NCBI GenBank assembly: GCA_016342385.1
Contig: JAEINM010000119.1
Span: 1-10,221 of the forward strand
DNA: 10,221 bases
Direction of reading: 5' to 3'
Origin: Spirochaetaceae bacterium
GTDB lineage: Bacteria; Spirochaetota; Spirochaetia; DSM-2461
Positions 1-6,814 of the stretch are shown one piece after another. The number at the start of each line of letters is the position of its first letter. Positions within the stretch are counted from its first letter, which is position 1. Position numbers and translations under genes: made by a program. Under the pieces are notes generated by a model. That model was given only the letters and a program-made list of their open reading frames with translations. It was not told the DNA's origin and did not search any database.

Positions 1-1283
1 TAACCGGTCACTCCCGTTCCCTTTATTGATAATTGAAAATTATTATCTTCAATCCACTTCTGAAGCGAAGTAAACATATTGATCAGATCGACTACAGGAT
101 TGCCCTCTGACAGGACATAATCCTTATAGATAGGTTCTCCTGCTGTATCCAGTAAGACAAGCTTTGAACTGGTCGAGCCTCCATCTATTCCGATGTAACC
201 TTCCAATACTGAACCTTTAGGTGGGATAGCAGGAGAAAAAGAGGGGATGGAGTATCGGTTTCTGAAACTTTCCAGTTCTTCTTCACTGGCGATCAGTCCT
301 TTGAGAGAAGTTCCTGAATCTTCCAGTTGTTTTTTTCTGTTCTGATGTATGTATTGATCAATTTCAGTCAGCCCGGAAAAAATATTATCTTTTTTTTCCG
401 ATTTTGCCCCGGCTCCAAATAGTACAGCTCCGGTAGCGGCGTAATAATGGGAGTCATCCGGTACGACTATCAGTTCTTCCGGATCCTTTCCTTTAGGATT
501 CCATCCATGCAGTTCCCACGTCTCGGGAAGGGCTTTTCTCCACAGTTCAGCTATGACAGGTATGAATGTATGGGGGCCACCTAGAAGAATGACTTTATCT
601 TTCAGGATATTCCCCCGAACCAGTACTTCCAGGTTCTGTTTGACAATGGCATTGCAGAGGGATATAAAGATCTCTTCTTTGTTGACACCGGCTTTTACCA
701 GCCCGACTACATCAGTTTCTGCAAATACACCGCATTTGGCGGCAATATGGTGGAGACTCTGACCGGAGAGTTGTACTTCTCTGGCCATTTCCATGGGCAG
801 TCCGATTTTACTGAAGATTTTATCTATAGTTGCTCCTGTACCACCGGCACATTTATCATTCATAAATGATATGGAGCTTTTATTTCCTTTTTTATCCTCT
901 TTCCATATAATGACTTTGGCATCCTGTCCACCCAGTTCAATAACTGAACCCGCATCGGGGTGTCTGGTTTCCACAGCGTAGGAAACAGCATTCACTTCTT
1001 GTACATAAACAGCATGTAGTATGGATGCCAGAGAACGTCCCCCGCTACCTGTAATATAAAGAGCAATCGTGCTCGAGGAAAATGTTTCCCCTATTTCAGA
1101 CAGGAAATCCCGGACCAGTTCCGACTGTCTGGTATTATGCCTTTCATATTTTTTCCAGATAATCTCATTATTTTCATCCATTACTACAGCTTTAACAGTT
1201 GTAGAACCTACATCTAGACCACACTTCACTAGGGATCCATTTAATCTCTCTGATTGAATTTCTTTATCTAAAATCGTTTTCAC
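1..1283 (-). CDS. Acyl-CoA dehydratase activase, large tandem-ASKHA type (N-terminal part; runs off left edge)
   Basis: ATP-dependent activator of the BcrAD/BadFG (2-hydroxyglutaryl-CoA dehydratase component A) family. Known members use ATP hydrolysis to push one electron into a partner acyl-CoA dehydratase or reductase. 427 codons are visible. Domain 1 (residues about 20-275) has the phosphate loop GLDVGSTT (22-29), ELGGQDAK (116-123), NDKCAGGTG with Cys145 and AAKCGVFAETD with Cys184. These two cysteines match the family's [4Fe-4S] ligands, which bridge a dimer in classical activators. A second ASKHA domain starts near residue 361 (GYIGIDGGSTSSKL) and is cut by the window edge after GTGVTG. 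Two such domains suggest the very large (over 1000 residue) activase-related proteins rather than the ~260-residue HgdC type. That total length is inferred. The start is GTG at 1283, with AGGA 11 bases upstream; an in-frame GTG at 1229 is the alternative. No in-frame ATG precedes the phosphate loop. The physiological partner enzyme is not visible. Confidence 0.88.
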   Translation of the reverse strand, partial: MKTILDKEIQSERLNGSLVKCGLDVGSTTVKAVVMDENNEIIWKKYERHNTRQSELVRDFLSEIGETFSSSTIALYITGSGGRSLASILHAVYVQEVNAVSYAVETRHPDAGSVIELGGQDAKVIIWKEDKKGNKSSISFMNDKCAGGTGATIDKIFSKIGLPMEMAREVQLSGQSLHHIAAKCGVFAETDVVGLVKAGVNKEEIFISLCNAIVKQNLEVLVRGNILKDKVILLGGPHTFIPVIAELWRKALPETWELHGWNPKGKDPEELIVVPDDSHYYAATGAVLFGAGAKSEKKDNIFSGLTEIDQYIHQNRKKQLEDSGTSLKGLIASEEELESFRNRYSIPSFSPAIPPKGSVLEGYIGIDGGSTSSKLVLLDTAGEPIYKDYVLSEGNPVVDLINMFTSLQKWIEDNNFQLSIKGTGVTG

Positions 1284-1331
1284 AATCGGTATTTTCCTAT
1301 AAAAAACAGTAAATTTCAATGATCATACTTA

Positions 1332-1359
1332 TTAATATGGAAGATAAGATCTTTGTAAA
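1332..1359 (-). promoter_or_regulatory. Candidate promoter for the activase gene (proximal)
   Basis: Read on the minus strand: TTTACA (1359-1354), a 16-base spacer, then TATTAA (1337-1332). The -35 matches the sigma-70 consensus at 5 of 6 positions and the -10 at 4 of 6. Transcription would begin near 1325, about 40 bases before the GTG at 1283. It competes with a second candidate slightly further upstream, and I cannot choose between them from sequence. Confidence 0.3.
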
Positions 1360-1374
1360 GATGCAAATGAGGTA

Positions 1375-1402
1375 AAAATAAAAAAGGATTGTCATTTGTC
1401 AA
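1375..1402 (-). promoter_or_regulatory. Candidate promoter for the activase gene (distal)
   Basis: Minus strand: a perfect TTGACA (1402-1397), a 16-base spacer, then TATTTT (1380-1375, 4 of 6). Transcription would start near 1368 and give an untranslated leader of about 85 bases. It lies immediately after the end of the HEAT-repeat gene on the same strand, so the activase gene probably does not depend on read-through from that gene. Confidence 0.35.
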
Positions 1403-1407
1403 AATTC

Positions 1408-1430
1408 ATGTATAGAGACAGGGTAGGCCT
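1408..1430. repeat. Degenerate copy of the GTAGAGACAGGG element
   Basis: ATGTA-TA-GAGACAGGG here matches ATGTAGAGACAGGG at 4676 and 4701 except for a two-base TA insertion, and is followed by TAGGCCT instead of CATGCCCT. An 11-base core (TAGAGACAGGG, 1413-1423) is exact. The right-hand arm that completes the palindrome at 4701-4732 is missing. The copy overlaps the stop codon of the HEAT-repeat gene (1431-1429), so part of it is coding. Like the other copies, it lies at the 3' end of a gene. Confidence 0.5.
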
Positions 1431-3714
1431 ATAGCGAATAGAGAATTTCAGCTTCCAGAATACCAAGAAGTTCGAGAATCTCTGAATTGCTTTCTGTCCG
1501 TTTCATTCTTTCAATCACACGGTTCAATAATACTTTATCTGTGCTTTCAGCCAGAGAGGTTATAAAATTTATCAGATCCTGATTTGTTCCCAGCCGGATC
1601 ATGTTCTCATATCCCTCTTCGGTTCCTGTCAGGTAAAAAGAATAGGTCAGTCTTCTCAAACTGCTGGTGTCCGATAAAATCCTGCTGAGTTCCATTCCCC
1701 TGGGAAGAAAATCCGCAGATCCAGCTTCTCCGAGAATCTCACAGAAAATCAGAGCTAATGACGGCTCATTTCTCAGATCGAGACTGTCAAGAGAATTGGA
1801 TATCTGAATCATTTTTGAAGGATCGGAAATCCCGATTCTCGAAAGTGTCTGTATCGCTTCTTCTCTGATGGATGAATCCCTTTCCCTGGCGGCGATTCCG
1901 ATTATTTTATCAATGCTTTCCTGACTCAACAAAGGCATTTGCCCCAGAGCTCTAATGGCAAAGAATCTCAACTGGGCATACTTCTGATCTCTCATGGAAG
2001 CTGCCGTAATCAGAGTCTGCTCAACTTTTATGGTGGGATTATCAAATCCCGCAGCACCGAGAGCTCTTACGGCATTTATTCTGACATCCAATGGTTCTGT
2101 TTCATTGGATACCATCTTGTTCAGTGCGGTTGTCACCCTGACATTTCCACTGGGACGTATTCTGTACAAGGCCAGTGTCGCGTAGCGTTTTACTTCCGGG
2201 TCCGGTGAGCTGAGCATATTGAGCAGACTGAGAATTGATGCGGCATCGGGAAGCTCTGCAAAAAGTCTGGCGGCCTGCTGCTGGAATATTGTATCGTTGT
2301 TTCCGTTGACTGTACGGGCTAATCCCCCGATTAGGGCAGTATTATTTGTTTTGTATAATTCTTTTGCTGCAGCATAAGCGGCAACCTGTATCTCTTTAAC
2401 AGGAGAGGCTAGAGCTGTAATAACGCCGTTAATCCCTTTTAGTCCTTCCGCATGAGCACCGACCGTGGATAGACAGCTTTTCTGCAGTTCAATTGAAGTC
2501 TGGGGATTTTGAAGTAATCCGATTATTGACGGGATAATGGAGGGATTATTGATATACTGCGCTCTGTCTACAAGTGTCAGAAGCACATTTTCAGATCGTT
2601 CTTTCTTAAAAAGCCCGAGAAGAGAAGACACGGTGCCCTGATCATTGAAAGCTGATAATCCATTAACAGCAATAATTCTCATGGCGGGATCGGCAGAATT
2701 GAGATAATCGGACAATGCTGCAGAAATCCTTCTGTCTACTGTCCCTCTGGCGGCGATTTTTCCAAGAGATTCCAACACTGTTTTCAAAATATTTTCAGGG
2801 ATTTCCTCTTCCTTCAATATGTCCAGTAGAGGTTGAAGGCTTTCTCTTGAACCCATAGAACCTAGAGCTCTTATAATTTCCACTTTTTTTGTCTCATCGG
2901 GATTTTCTGATAGACTGATAAGCAGAAGATCCAAAGCCTCGAGATTTCCTATGGATCCCAGGCTTCTAATACTGTTTATGGCAAAACGATCATTGGAAAC
3001 AAGGGGAATTATATAGGGAATCCCTCTGCCGGACCTGAGAATTCCCAGGGTATAGAGAGCTGTATTGACCGCATTTTCATCTCTCTGTTCACGAATCAGC
3101 GAGTTGATCAGAGTTGATTCGAGGATCTCTCTTTCCTTTACTGAGAGTGGGTCCGGAAGGGGATATCCTCTCTCGAGCATCGTGTAGAGTGAATCCTTTG
3201 CACTGATAAATTCAGCTTCCGCTCCACTGCCTTCTTTCCGATAGGCATTGTCCATTTGTGAAAGATAAGAGGCCATCTCATCCATGGCCTTTTTCCGGGC
3301 TGATGGGGGAAGGAATAAACCGTATTCCCCCATGGCTATTCTCTTTTCTATCAGCTGATTAATGGTCGTTCCATAGTTTAAACCAATAAGCTCATTTATA
3401 GTCCCTTCTGGGCTCAATAAGGCATCGCGGACAGTTTCCAGGTCTCTTACAGGAAAATACCTGTAATTATTTCTGATAAACTCCAGAGTCTCCTGAACCT
3501 GAATCTGATCATCTTGAACAAGGAAGTCCGAGATCTGTTCATCCATATCTTCCAGGCGGTCGAGAGAACCATTTTTATTGAGATCGATATATCCGTTTTT
3601 CAGCTCGGGAAATATAGTTCTCAGTTTATTGCCCAGGGGAGTTGATACTATATCTCCTGATAGAGGAAATAATACAGATATACTAATGATTATATAAAGA
3701 ATTTTTTGCTTCAT
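1429..3714 (-). CDS. Exported HEAT-repeat protein with an EF-hand-like loop
   Basis: 761 residues. The N-terminus (MKQK, then a hydrophobic stretch to about residue 20) is a signal peptide with no lipobox cysteine, so a soluble periplasmic or surface location is likely. Residues 44-55 (DLNKNGSLDRLE) match the EF-hand/dockerin calcium loop at positions 1, 3, 5, 6, 8, 9 and 12. From about residue 213 to past 640 the protein is made of tandem alpha-helical HEAT-like units, seen as recurring patterns such as IRSLGSIGNLEALDLLL, IRALGSMGSRESLQPLL and VRALGAAGFDNP. HEAT solenoids generally act as protein-binding scaffolds; the partner and exact role cannot be named. The start ATG at 3714 has AGGA seven bases upstream (TTTAGGATACAGCA). 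It is divergent from the exported protein at 3828 and shares a 113-base intergenic region with it. The stop codon falls inside a degenerate palindrome element. I see no frameshift or truncation. Confidence 0.88.
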   Translation of the reverse strand: MKQKILYIIISISVLFPLSGDIVSTPLGNKLRTIFPELKNGYIDLNKNGSLDRLEDMDEQISDFLVQDDQIQVQETLEFIRNNYRYFPVRDLETVRDALLSPEGTINELIGLNYGTTINQLIEKRIAMGEYGLFLPPSARKKAMDEMASYLSQMDNAYRKEGSGAEAEFISAKDSLYTMLERGYPLPDPLSVKEREILESTLINSLIREQRDENAVNTALYTLGILRSGRGIPYIIPLVSNDRFAINSIRSLGSIGNLEALDLLLISLSENPDETKKVEIIRALGSMGSRESLQPLLDILKEEEIPENILKTVLESLGKIAARGTVDRRISAALSDYLNSADPAMRIIAVNGLSAFNDQGTVSSLLGLFKKERSENVLLTLVDRAQYINNPSIIPSIIGLLQNPQTSIELQKSCLSTVGAHAEGLKGINGVITALASPVKEIQVAAYAAAKELYKTNNTALIGGLARTVNGNNDTIFQQQAARLFAELPDAASILSLLNMLSSPDPEVKRYATLALYRIRPSGNVRVTTALNKMVSNETEPLDVRINAVRALGAAGFDNPTIKVEQTLITAASMRDQKYAQLRFFAIRALGQMPLLSQESIDKIIGIAARERDSSIREEAIQTLSRIGISDPSKMIQISNSLDSLDLRNEPSLALIFCEILGEAGSADFLPRGMELSRILSDTSSLRRLTYSFYLTGTEEGYENMIRLGTNQDLINFITSLAESTDKVLLNRVIERMKRTESNSEILELLGILEAEILYSL

Positions 3715-3786
3715 TGCTGTATCCTAAAGTATGTTGACCTTAAACACAACAAAATTTCCATAAGAGGAGATGAAATAGTTATCATT

Positions 3787-3798
3787 GGAACTTGTTCC
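3787..3798. promoter_or_regulatory. Perfect GGAAC-TT-GTTCC dyad, possible operator
   Basis: The 12 bases GGAACTTGTTCC form a perfect inverted repeat (5-base arms, 2-base centre) in the divergent intergenic region. The dyad covers the probable -35 hexamer of the plus-strand gene at 3828 and lies about 75 bases upstream of the minus-strand gene starting at 3714. This placement would suit a dimeric repressor. The arms are short, so chance occurrence is possible, and I do not recognise the regulator. Confidence 0.3.
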
Positions 3799-3820
3799 CC
3801 TTGATGATTTAATCTAAAAT
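3792..3820 (+). promoter_or_regulatory. Candidate promoter giving a leaderless or near-leaderless transcript
   Basis: TTGTTC (3792-3797), a 17-base spacer, then TAAAAT (3815-3820). The -10 matches consensus at 5 of 6 positions; the -35 is weak (3 of 6). The -10 ends only seven bases before the ATG at 3828, so transcription would start at or next to the start codon. The bases before the ATG (AGCAGCC) contain no Shine-Dalgarno match, and an in-frame TAA at 3810-3812 rules out an upstream start. Confidence 0.4.
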
Positions 3821-3827
3821 AGCAGCC

Positions 3828-4661
3828 ATGAAAAAAATTCTATTAATAATAATAACAGCTCTTTTTTTACTACCTCTGTATTCTCAGAGCAGTGAAACCC
3901 GGACTATTGAATATTTAACTTCCCAACTGGATGAGAATGAAAAGAACATTCTCAATGAGCACAATAAAGTTTTCCGCTACGGCAGAGAGAGAACAGGATT
4001 ATACTACACTCCTATGGTTCCCTTAGCCGATAAAATTGCGGAAAGGTTCAATGCTATTAATCCCGATGTCACTGTAGAAGCTCTCTATAAAGTACCCTAT
4101 CCCGAAGATATGCTCAAAGGCTATGACCGGGATCTAATCCTCTACAATATTGTCAGAGAGGTCAGCAATATTACTGGTGTTCAGTACTATTCGAGAACGA
4201 AAGACAGACTTCGAATCCTATTTGATGACGTATATGCTGTGGATGAAAAGAAAAAGCCCATTGAAGACCCGGTTGTGTATTCCATACCGGAATATGATTC
4301 TTTTCCCATACATATGAAAGAAGCCAATCTGGGAAGTGACTATTACCTCGCTGAATATAACTATGATGGGCAGGATATCTATTTCTCTCTGACCAATACC
4401 AGTACAGTCCGGTATGTTATTAAAATAGTCGGTAAAGATAATATGCAGATTGATCTCCTGGTGATGCCTTTGGAAGATGAAATCCTGATCTATGGATACT
4501 GTGGTGTCAAGCTGGCCAATCCCGGTTTTGTAAACAGAATGATGGATCCTTTCTCCTCTTTCTATAGACGTTTATATGCCATAGAAATCTGGTTCTCCAA
4601 CTCTCTGTTAAATGAAAATAGAAGACCGGAGAATACTCTTGGCCAATTAGGTCAGGATTAG
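3828..4661 (+). CDS. Exported protein of unknown function (spirochaete-type)
   Basis: 277 residues. MKKI plus a hydrophobic core to about residue 17 and LYSQ/SS gives a signal peptide of the SPase I type, since no lipobox is present. The mature part is mixed and charged. Recognisable local patterns are YYSRTKDRLRILFDD (120-134), a tyrosine-rich stretch YYLAEYNYDGQDIYF (172-186) with beta-strand character, and FYRRLYAIEIWF near the C-terminus (245-256). There is one cysteine (225). I do not recognise a catalytic motif. It resembles a family of unknown function that I associate with spirochaetes (possibly DUF6675); this is recollection and uncertain. The start is fixed by the signal peptide and an upstream in-frame stop, but it has no ribosome-binding site and may be leaderless. 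It is divergent from the HEAT-repeat gene and convergent with the acyl-CoA synthetase gene. Confidence 0.82.
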   Translation: MKKILLIIITALFLLPLYSQSSETRTIEYLTSQLDENEKNILNEHNKVFRYGRERTGLYYTPMVPLADKIAERFNAINPDVTVEALYKVPYPEDMLKGYDRDLILYNIVREVSNITGVQYYSRTKDRLRILFDDVYAVDEKKKPIEDPVVYSIPEYDSFPIHMKEANLGSDYYLAEYNYDGQDIYFSLTNTSTVRYVIKIVGKDNMQIDLLVMPLEDEILIYGYCGVKLANPGFVNRMMDPFSSFYRRLYAIEIWFSNSLLNENRRPENTLGQLGQD

Positions 4662-4675
4662 ATTTCACGGGTTTT

Positions 4676-4695
4676 ATGTAGAGACAGGGCATGCC
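4676..4695. repeat. Direct-repeat copy 1 of the GTAGAGACAGGGCATGCC element
   Basis: Twenty bases (ATGTA-GAGACAGGGCATGCC) identical to 4701-4720, five bases apart (AAATA). This copy has the left arm and the GGCATGCC centre but not the right arm. It starts 14 bases after the stop of the exported protein. It could pair with the right arm at 4717-4732 in competition with copy 2. Confidence 0.8.
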
Positions 4696-4700
4696 AAATA

Positions 4701-4732
4701 ATGTAGAGACAGGGCATGCCCTTTCTCTACAT
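4701..4732. repeat. 32-base imperfect palindrome (copy 2 of the element), REP-like
   Basis: The left arm ATGTAGAGACAGGGCA pairs with the right arm TGCCCTTTCTCTACAT, with one mismatch (C4710 opposite T4723), centred on GCATGC. In RNA it would form a long stem from either strand. It sits between convergent genes ending at 4661 (plus) and 4749 (minus), where it could act as a shared 3'-end structure. No run of T follows it on either strand, so it is not a typical intrinsic terminator. Palindromes of the form GTAGAGAC...GCATGC...GTCTCTAC are, as I recall, dispersed in other bacterial genomes including cyanobacteria; this is unchecked. Confidence 0.8.
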
Positions 4733-4748
4733 TATCAAACAAATTTTG

Positions 4749-6653
4749 TTAGAATAAATTTTCTATTTCTTTTGCATATATTTTATTGATGACATGGCGT
4801 TTTATTTCCTGTTTTGCCGATAGTTCTTTTCCCACTTCAAAATCTTCTGGTAAAATCCTGAATTTGAATATCCTTTCAAAGGCTTTGAAACCGTTTTTTG
4901 TGTTTATCTGTTCTTGAATGATTCCATTCATCATTTCATGAATTTCCGGAGTCTCTACCAGGTCTTCCCTATTCATGTATGAAATAGAGTTCTCCCGGGC
5001 ATAATTTTCCAGAGACTCTAGATCGGGTATAATTAATGCGGCAAGGTATTTCTTATCCTGCCCCAGCAGAACGGCTTTATCTATGAAAAGAGATTCTGTT
5101 AGTTTCTCTTCAATGGGAGAAGGTTCTATATTCTCTCCTCCCAGCAGGACTATTGTATCTTTTGCCCGGCCCAGGATTGTCAACTCATTATTGATTGTCA
5201 GCATTCCCAGGTCTCCCGTATTCAGCCAGCCCTCTTCATCAATCACTTTTTTTGTCTGTTCTTCCAGTTTGTAATAACCGAGCATAATCTGAGGCCCCCT
5301 CGCGAGAACCAGACCTTTTTTACCGGGAGGCAGAATTTGACCATTTTCATCAAGGATTTTAACTTCAGTTCCGGGGAATACAGGTCCCACGGTCCCTGGA
5401 ACCGGATGATTCTGTTTTCTGACACCGAGAACAGGAGCTGCTTCGGTTAAACCATATCCTTCCAGTACCAGAATGCCCGCTGCGGAGAAAAAATTATCCA
5501 CAGCGGCGGGAAGTGCTCCGCCTCCCGATATTCCAGCTACAAAATTCCCACCCAGTTTGGATATAATATTCTTGAAAACCAGTATCTCTCCCAGCTTTTT
5601 AAGGGGGAATAATAGTGTATAGGGTAGAATAGCCAACGCTATTTCCAGAATTCGGGATCTCTTTTTGTATTCCGGTCTTAAACCGTATATCATGTTTCTA
5701 AAAAAGCTGAAGTTCTTACCGACTGCGACAAAAAAGAGAAAGAGGGCTTTTTTTACACCGCCGGCCGCATTAACTTTTTTATAGACTCCCGACATGACCG
5801 CTTCCCATATTCTCGGGACAGACGCCATCCATGTGGGTTTGATCGCTGCAAAATCCGCCAGGAATATGCTTCCCACCGGCTTTGAATAACAAAGAGCCGA
5901 ACCAACAGCAAGGGCGATATACTGCATAATTCTTTCGAATGAATGCCAGACAGGAAGAACACATAACCATTTATCGGTCTGATTTAATTCCAGCAGAAAG
6001 GGAATTCCGCGGATCTGGTGGAGGAAGTTGTTGTGAGACAGCATGACTCCCTTGGGAGTCCCGGTTGTTCCGGAAGTGAAAATGATTGTGGCCAGATCAT
6101 TTTCCTCTCCTTTGCTGATCTCTATCAGAACCAGATCGGAATTTTTCACCAGTTCAGTTTTTCCCTGTTCCATTATGTCACGAAAAGTGTGAATTTTTAA
6201 TGATTGAAGATCTGAAGTCATCTCTTCTTTTTTTATAGTGCTGTCGAGAATAATGATATTCTGTAAAAGGGGCATATCCTTTATTCTCTGAGCTATTTTT
6301 TTAAGCTGGGCACTATTTTCCACTATAGTGATTCTGCTCTCAGAAAAGCTTAGGATATAGCTGATTTCATCGCTATTGGAATCGCATCCCCGGGGAATGT
6401 CCGCCGCTCCTATGGACAGTATTCCCATATCGGCGATAAGCCATTCTTTGCGGTTTTCTGATATGAGGCCCACATGATCTCCTCTTTTTACTCCGAGATT
6501 TAAGAGGCCGGCACCGAAACACTGCACTTCAAAGAAAAAATCTTTGTAACTTGTCGGTTGAAATTCTTTATTTTTATCTTTGCTGAATTGAGCTGTGCTA
6601 TGGGGATATTTTCCAGAAATTTCCTTTAGAAGCTTTGGGAGTGTATTTTGCAT
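4749..6653 (-). CDS. Long-chain acyl-CoA synthetase (AMP-forming, FadD/ACSL-like)
   Basis: 634 residues, the usual size for this family, which makes acyl-CoA from a fatty acid, ATP and CoA through an acyl-adenylate. Adenylate-forming motifs, numbered from this start: FTSGTTGTPKG (about 192-202), the ATP-binding loop; YGLTEAAP (400-407); GWLNTGD (475-481), whose Asp usually contacts the ribose; GRAKDTIVLLGGENIEP (495-511), the hinge into the C-terminal domain. At the C-terminus, ELSAKQEIKR (610-619) aligns with the ELTPTxKxKR of eukaryote-like long-chain enzymes but has Glu616 where the A10 lysine is expected. An in-frame ATG lies 12 bases upstream at 6665, but GGAGG (6663-6659) lies five bases before the ATG at 6653, so 6653 is the better start. 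A hydrophobic stretch around 340-352 may aid membrane association. It is a single gene, convergent with the exported protein and divergent from the protease operon. Confidence 0.93.
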   Translation of the reverse strand: MQNTLPKLLKEISGKYPHSTAQFSKDKNKEFQPTSYKDFFFEVQCFGAGLLNLGVKRGDHVGLISENRKEWLIADMGILSIGAADIPRGCDSNSDEISYILSFSESRITIVENSAQLKKIAQRIKDMPLLQNIIILDSTIKKEEMTSDLQSLKIHTFRDIMEQGKTELVKNSDLVLIEISKGEENDLATIIFTSGTTGTPKGVMLSHNNFLHQIRGIPFLLELNQTDKWLCVLPVWHSFERIMQYIALAVGSALCYSKPVGSIFLADFAAIKPTWMASVPRIWEAVMSGVYKKVNAAGGVKKALFLFFVAVGKNFSFFRNMIYGLRPEYKKRSRILEIALAILPYTLLFPLKKLGEILVFKNIISKLGGNFVAGISGGGALPAAVDNFFSAAGILVLEGYGLTEAAPVLGVRKQNHPVPGTVGPVFPGTEVKILDENGQILPPGKKGLVLARGPQIMLGYYKLEEQTKKVIDEEGWLNTGDLGMLTINNELTILGRAKDTIVLLGGENIEPSPIEEKLTESLFIDKAVLLGQDKKYLAALIIPDLESLENYARENSISYMNREDLVETPEIHEMMNGIIQEQINTKNGFKAFERIFKFRILPEDFEVGKELSAKQEIKRHVINKIYAKEIENLF

Positions 6654-6658
6654 TATAT

Positions 6659-6663
6659 CCTCC
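6659..6663 (-). promoter_or_regulatory. Ribosome binding site deciding the acyl-CoA synthetase start
   Basis: GGAGG on the minus strand, five bases (ATATA) before the ATG at 6653. It begins inside the upstream ATGGAGG candidate start at 6665, which itself has only an A/T-rich stretch before it. This makes the MQNTLPKLL start more likely than MEDIMQNT. Confidence 0.75.
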
Positions 6664-6680
6664 ATTTATATACTTTTTAC

Positions 6681-6709
6681 TATATAAGATTAATATTAGT
6701 CTTTTTAAA
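6681..6709 (-). promoter_or_regulatory. Candidate promoter for the acyl-CoA synthetase, with a dyad in its spacer
   Basis: Minus strand: TTTAAA (6709-6704), a 17-base spacer, then TATATA (6686-6681), each 4 of 6 to consensus, with transcription expected near 6674. The spacer is almost filled by a 14-base near-palindrome, GACTAATATTAATC (6701-6688, one mismatched pair). This could be an operator, but the region is so A/T-rich that both calls are weak. Confidence 0.3.
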
Positions 6710-6802
6710 CTCATTTGTACATGTTCGTTTTTTTTTCATCTTAACCGGAAGTTTTATAAAATTGTGGATCAAATATATCATTTAATTATATATTTAGTGT
6801 AT

Positions 6803-6807
6803 GAGGA
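6803..6807 (+). promoter_or_regulatory. Ribosome binding site of the protease gene
   Basis: GAGGA, seven bases before the ATG at 6815. The open frame stays open upstream to 6635, but the ATG there overlaps the acyl-CoA synthetase gene and its promoter region and would add 60 residues of low-complexity sequence before the membrane anchor. The site therefore fixes the start at 6815. Confidence 0.7.
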
Positions 6808-6814
6808 TTGTAAT

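Noticed and set aside
553..1257. Plus-strand short frames over the activase region
   Set aside because: They are antisense to a long minus-strand frame with clear ASKHA motifs, which continues off the window edge.
1284..1428. Possible riboswitch or small RNA in the leader of the activase gene
   Set aside because: The leader contains only a short CTTTACAAAG dyad and A/T-rich sequence. I see no conserved aptamer core.
1939..2208. 89-codon open frame antisense to the HEAT-repeat gene
   Set aside because: It is a shadow of a long, clearly coding gene; the protein has no family features.
3761..3778. AGAGGAG followed by ATGAAATAG in the divergent intergenic region, as a tiny leader peptide
   Set aside because: The frame is only two codons and the purine-rich site abuts the ATG without a spacer.
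4676..4732. CRISPR-like or intrinsic terminator reading of the repeat pair
   Set aside because: There are only two repeats with a 5-base gap and no spacer array, so it is not CRISPR. No T-run follows the stem on either strand, so a canonical Rho-independent terminator is not supported.
4735..4751. AACAAAATTTGTT dyad (minus strand) overlapping the acyl-CoA synthetase stop codon
   Set aside because: The arms are six A/T-rich bases with a one-base centre, too small to form a stable hairpin and likely chance in this composition.
6635..6814. 60-residue N-terminal extension of the protease reading frame
   Set aside because: It overlaps the 5' end and promoter region of the divergent acyl-CoA synthetase gene, has no ribosome site and encodes low-complexity aromatic sequence. 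GAGGA before the ATG at 6815 marks the real start.
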